In this document: positions 62,663 through 64,000 of the stretch, piece after piece
How the letters are laid out: every line of letters starts with the position of its first letter
How positions within the stretch are numbered: position 1 is the first letter of the stretch
DNA from: Candidatus Poribacteria bacterium
GTDB lineage: Bacteria > Poribacteria > WGA-4E > WGA-3G
Assembly (NCBI GenBank): GCA_958295945.1
Contig: OY282386.1
Location: 3,534,001 to 3,598,000 of the forward strand
DNA: 64,000 nucleotides
Direction: 5' to 3'
Made by a program: the position numbers and the translations under genes
Notes under the pieces: generated by a model
What the model was told of the DNA's origin: nothing
What the model saw: the letters and a program-made list of their open reading frames with translations, nothing else
The model's database searches: none

Positions 62663-63226
62663 ATGAGTAACGAACGTGATACCAAAAGGGAAATTCGGAG
62701 AATAGTCCGTATGTTGGAGACAACATCGAAGCATCTTGACCGTGCCTCCGTATTAGACAATCTTTCGGATGGGGAAGCACGATGCATCCGACAATTCAAT
62801 AACGCTTTGGCAAGATTAAATGATTTAGAAGCATTGCCAGAAGGATTGTTTGATCCGTTAGAAGAAAACGCATCTCTCGGAGATATCGGTTTTGCCTACA
62901 ATCAAGTTTCTACTTACCTCAAAGAAGGGTTCGGATTTGATATAGATTACGAATTTAAGCAGGAAAAGGAAACTATCGGCAACATTATGAAAGATGTTGG
63001 TGAGGCTGTAAGTCGGACTATCTTCAGTGCAACGGAAGATTCTGATGATCCCGATTCCGATGGTTCTGCCACAGTTGAAGTCGTTGAAATTGAGGATGAC
63101 GATACACCTGATCCTGTAGAACCGCGCCTTGAAAAACTTGAAGAACAGATGGAAACTGTCGTCCAGATACTTCAAGAAATGCGTCCTAAAAAGAACAAAA
63201 AGGACAAAAAGGATGACAAGGAATAG
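62663..63226 (+). CDS. Acidic coiled-coil protein of unknown function
   Basis: A 187-residue soluble protein. The N-terminal helical half (about 1-110) is charged. An acidic linker (about 120-145, ATEDSDDPDSDGSATVEVVEIEDDD) leads to a short coiled coil (about 150-172, RLEKLEEQMETVVQILQEM) and a lysine-rich tail (PKKNKKDKKDDKE). TAAGGAGATTTGAA precedes the ATG. It has no family resemblance that I recognise; tetramerising scaffold or nucleic-acid-binding roles are guesses. Confidence 0.7.
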   Translation: MSNERDTKREIRRIVRMLETTSKHLDRASVLDNLSDGEARCIRQFNNALARLNDLEALPEGLFDPLEENASLGDIGFAYNQVSTYLKEGFGFDIDYEFKQEKETIGNIMKDVGEAVSRTIFSATEDSDDPDSDGSATVEVVEIEDDDTPDPVEPRLEKLEEQMETVVQILQEMRPKKNKKDKKDDKE

Positions 63227-63433
63227 CGTCTGATGAAGTATTGATTACGGTTCAGCAGTAATGTTTATCTGTAAGCGCGCATATAATGTCACTAACAAAG
63301 AGAAGCGTGACAATCCTTAATATTGCTGAACTTTAACTTGATACTTCATCATTGCGCACTAATATTTCCTTGAAATTCACATTTAAAACTTGTATAATTG
63401 GTATTAACATAATACTATGATTCGAGGTTTCAG

Positions 63434-63763
63434 ATGAAAAATTCAAAACTTGTCGTTGGACATCTCATGAATGATCAATTGTTCGTGAAATCTGTTCCCT
63501 CTTCAAAATCATTTGCTTGGCTCAAATGGTTAGAAGCAGAAGAACTTGTTGAGTTTTTTGCAGAATTGTTCAAGCTGCTAACACAGATATCGGAAGGTAA
63601 GAAAGATGTTGAAACGCTTTCAATCTTTCTCACCGAATGGCGTGAATCTGCTCTGATTAATTCAGAACCAGATGTATTAGCTGATATTGTTGAAGCAGAA
63701 AATGAATTAGCAACTGGCGGGGGTAAGAAATGGTCCCAGATTAAGCAGGAAATTGGAATTTGA
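63434..63763 (+). CDS. Antitoxin-like protein upstream of a RelE-like toxin
   Basis: A 109-residue, mainly helical protein ending GGKKWSQIKQEIGI. Its stop overlaps the TTG start of the next gene, the arrangement of a type II toxin-antitoxin operon. The helical 'LSIFLTEWRESALINSEPDVLADIVEAENEL' part could neutralise the toxin. I see no classic ribbon-helix-helix or helix-turn-helix signature, so the antitoxin role rests on context. Confidence 0.6.
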   Translation: MKNSKLVVGHLMNDQLFVKSVPSSKSFAWLKWLEAEELVEFFAELFKLLTQISEGKKDVETLSIFLTEWRESALINSEPDVLADIVEAENELATGGGKKWSQIKQEIGI

Positions 63764-64000
63764 ACTTTCGACCATACACACTTGCACCCCTTCCAAGAAA
63801 GGCAGAGAATTTCATCAGGCGGTTAGAGCAGAACACACAGGAGCGAATTAATGCCGCTTTTGAATACATTGTCAGTTCGCCGTTCCGGCACGAAAATCCT
63901 ACAACGATCAAAGCATTACATGGGAATAAGAAAGGACTCTATCGGTATCGTGTAGGAGACATGCGTTTCATTTACCGAGTCGATAGAGAAGAACGACTAA
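63760..64000 (+). CDS. RelE/ParE-family toxin, 3'-truncated by the window edge
   Basis: From TTG 63760 the frame stays open to the edge for 80 codons, beginning MNFRPYTLAPLPRKAENFI. The core 'ALHGNKKGLYRYRVGDMRFIYRVDRE' is typical of RelE/ParE ribosome-dependent RNases or gyrase poisons, which are 85-100 residues long, so only the last few residues are missing. It overlaps the preceding antitoxin-like gene by four bases. The TTG start is unusual but is forced by the overlap; no ATG lies nearby in frame. Confidence 0.8.
   Translation, partial: MNFRPYTLAPLPRKAENFIRRLEQNTQERINAAFEYIVSSPFRHENPTTIKALHGNKKGLYRYRVGDMRFIYRVDREERL

Noticed and set aside
1-64000. tRNA, rRNA, replication origin or prophage
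   Set aside because: No cloverleaf with a GGTTCRA arm, rRNA signature, DnaA-box cluster, integrase or phage structural gene was noticed on either strand by eye; a tRNA scan could still find a divergent one.

Overview
The window is an AT-rich (by eye about 40% GC or lower) bacterial chromosome segment. It mixes housekeeping genes with secreted LamG, WD40 and beta-propeller proteins, many small palindromic or TIR-bounded repeats, and several restriction or defence loci. Two secreted LamG proteins sharing a near-identical C-terminal tail, WD40 repeats, a DUF3352-like protein, a GldF/GldG/DUF4340 cluster and dense palindromic repeats recall Candidatus Poribacteria or a nearby environmental phylum. 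That placement is inference; the window holds no rRNA or other marker that settles it.

Layout. 1-5.2 kb: 5'-truncated cobalamin methionine synthase (metH), then four tandem VOC/glyoxalase-fold paralogues on the minus strand split by TIR elements. 5.4-9.5 kb: two secreted LamG proteins and a Tat-exported PhoX/DUF839 protein. 9.8-18.1 kb: leuS, a secreted beta-propeller protein, an RNase J-type nuclease, a seven-bladed WD40 protein and a DUF3352-like secreted protein. 18.4-22.8 kb: a single-polypeptide nuclease-methylase-specificity restriction enzyme behind a consensus promoter, then a small signal-peptide/coiled-coil/TM protein. 23.1-28.8 kb: leuC, a LarA-like protein, an IS200/IS605-like non-coding element with a run of hairpins, and a ClpX-like unfoldase whose C-terminal lid domain is duplicated. 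28.9-35.2 kb: a chlorite-dismutase/HemQ-family protein, GldF-GldG-DUF4340 genes without an ATPase gene, and a glycosyltransferase, followed by a 6 x 35 bp hairpin array. 35.6-38.2 kb: msrB, a radical SAM/SPASM protein and a sugar-phosphate isomerase-like protein.

38.3-43.8 kb: a PD-(D/E)XK nuclease, a free-standing copy of its C-terminal domain, a DUF2283 protein and a D12-class adenine methylase (a candidate modification/restriction cluster). Next comes a 1.4 kb insert carrying a membrane-anchored TPR gene, bounded by about 407 bp direct duplications of the methylase/pfkB 3' ends, then intact pfkB. 44.5-48.6 kb: malate synthase G, an amidohydrolase and a frameshifted LamG gene. 48.7-49.7 kb: a membrane protein coupled to a TIR-domain protein, a candidate Thoeris-like defence pair. 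50.6-53.5 kb: tsaD, tsaC and two membrane-anchored unknowns.

53.7-59.1 kb: a corrinoid protein, an ASKHA/ferredoxin corrinoid activator (DUF4445) and a homocysteine S-methyltransferase-like protein form a corrinoid methyl-transfer operon, continuing into a DUF402 protein and a DegT aminotransferase. 59.3-64 kb: an unknown protein with a ParB-like DGNHR motif, a 54-residue ORF, a methyltransferase-HNH fusion with two small co-oriented genes (one a signal/coiled-coil/TM protein), an acidic coiled-coil protein, and an antitoxin-like/RelE-like pair running off the end.

The corrinoid operon and MetH could share methyl transfer onto homocysteine. Four loci (18.4, 38.3, 48.7 and 60.3 kb) look like separate restriction or defence cargo set among repeats.
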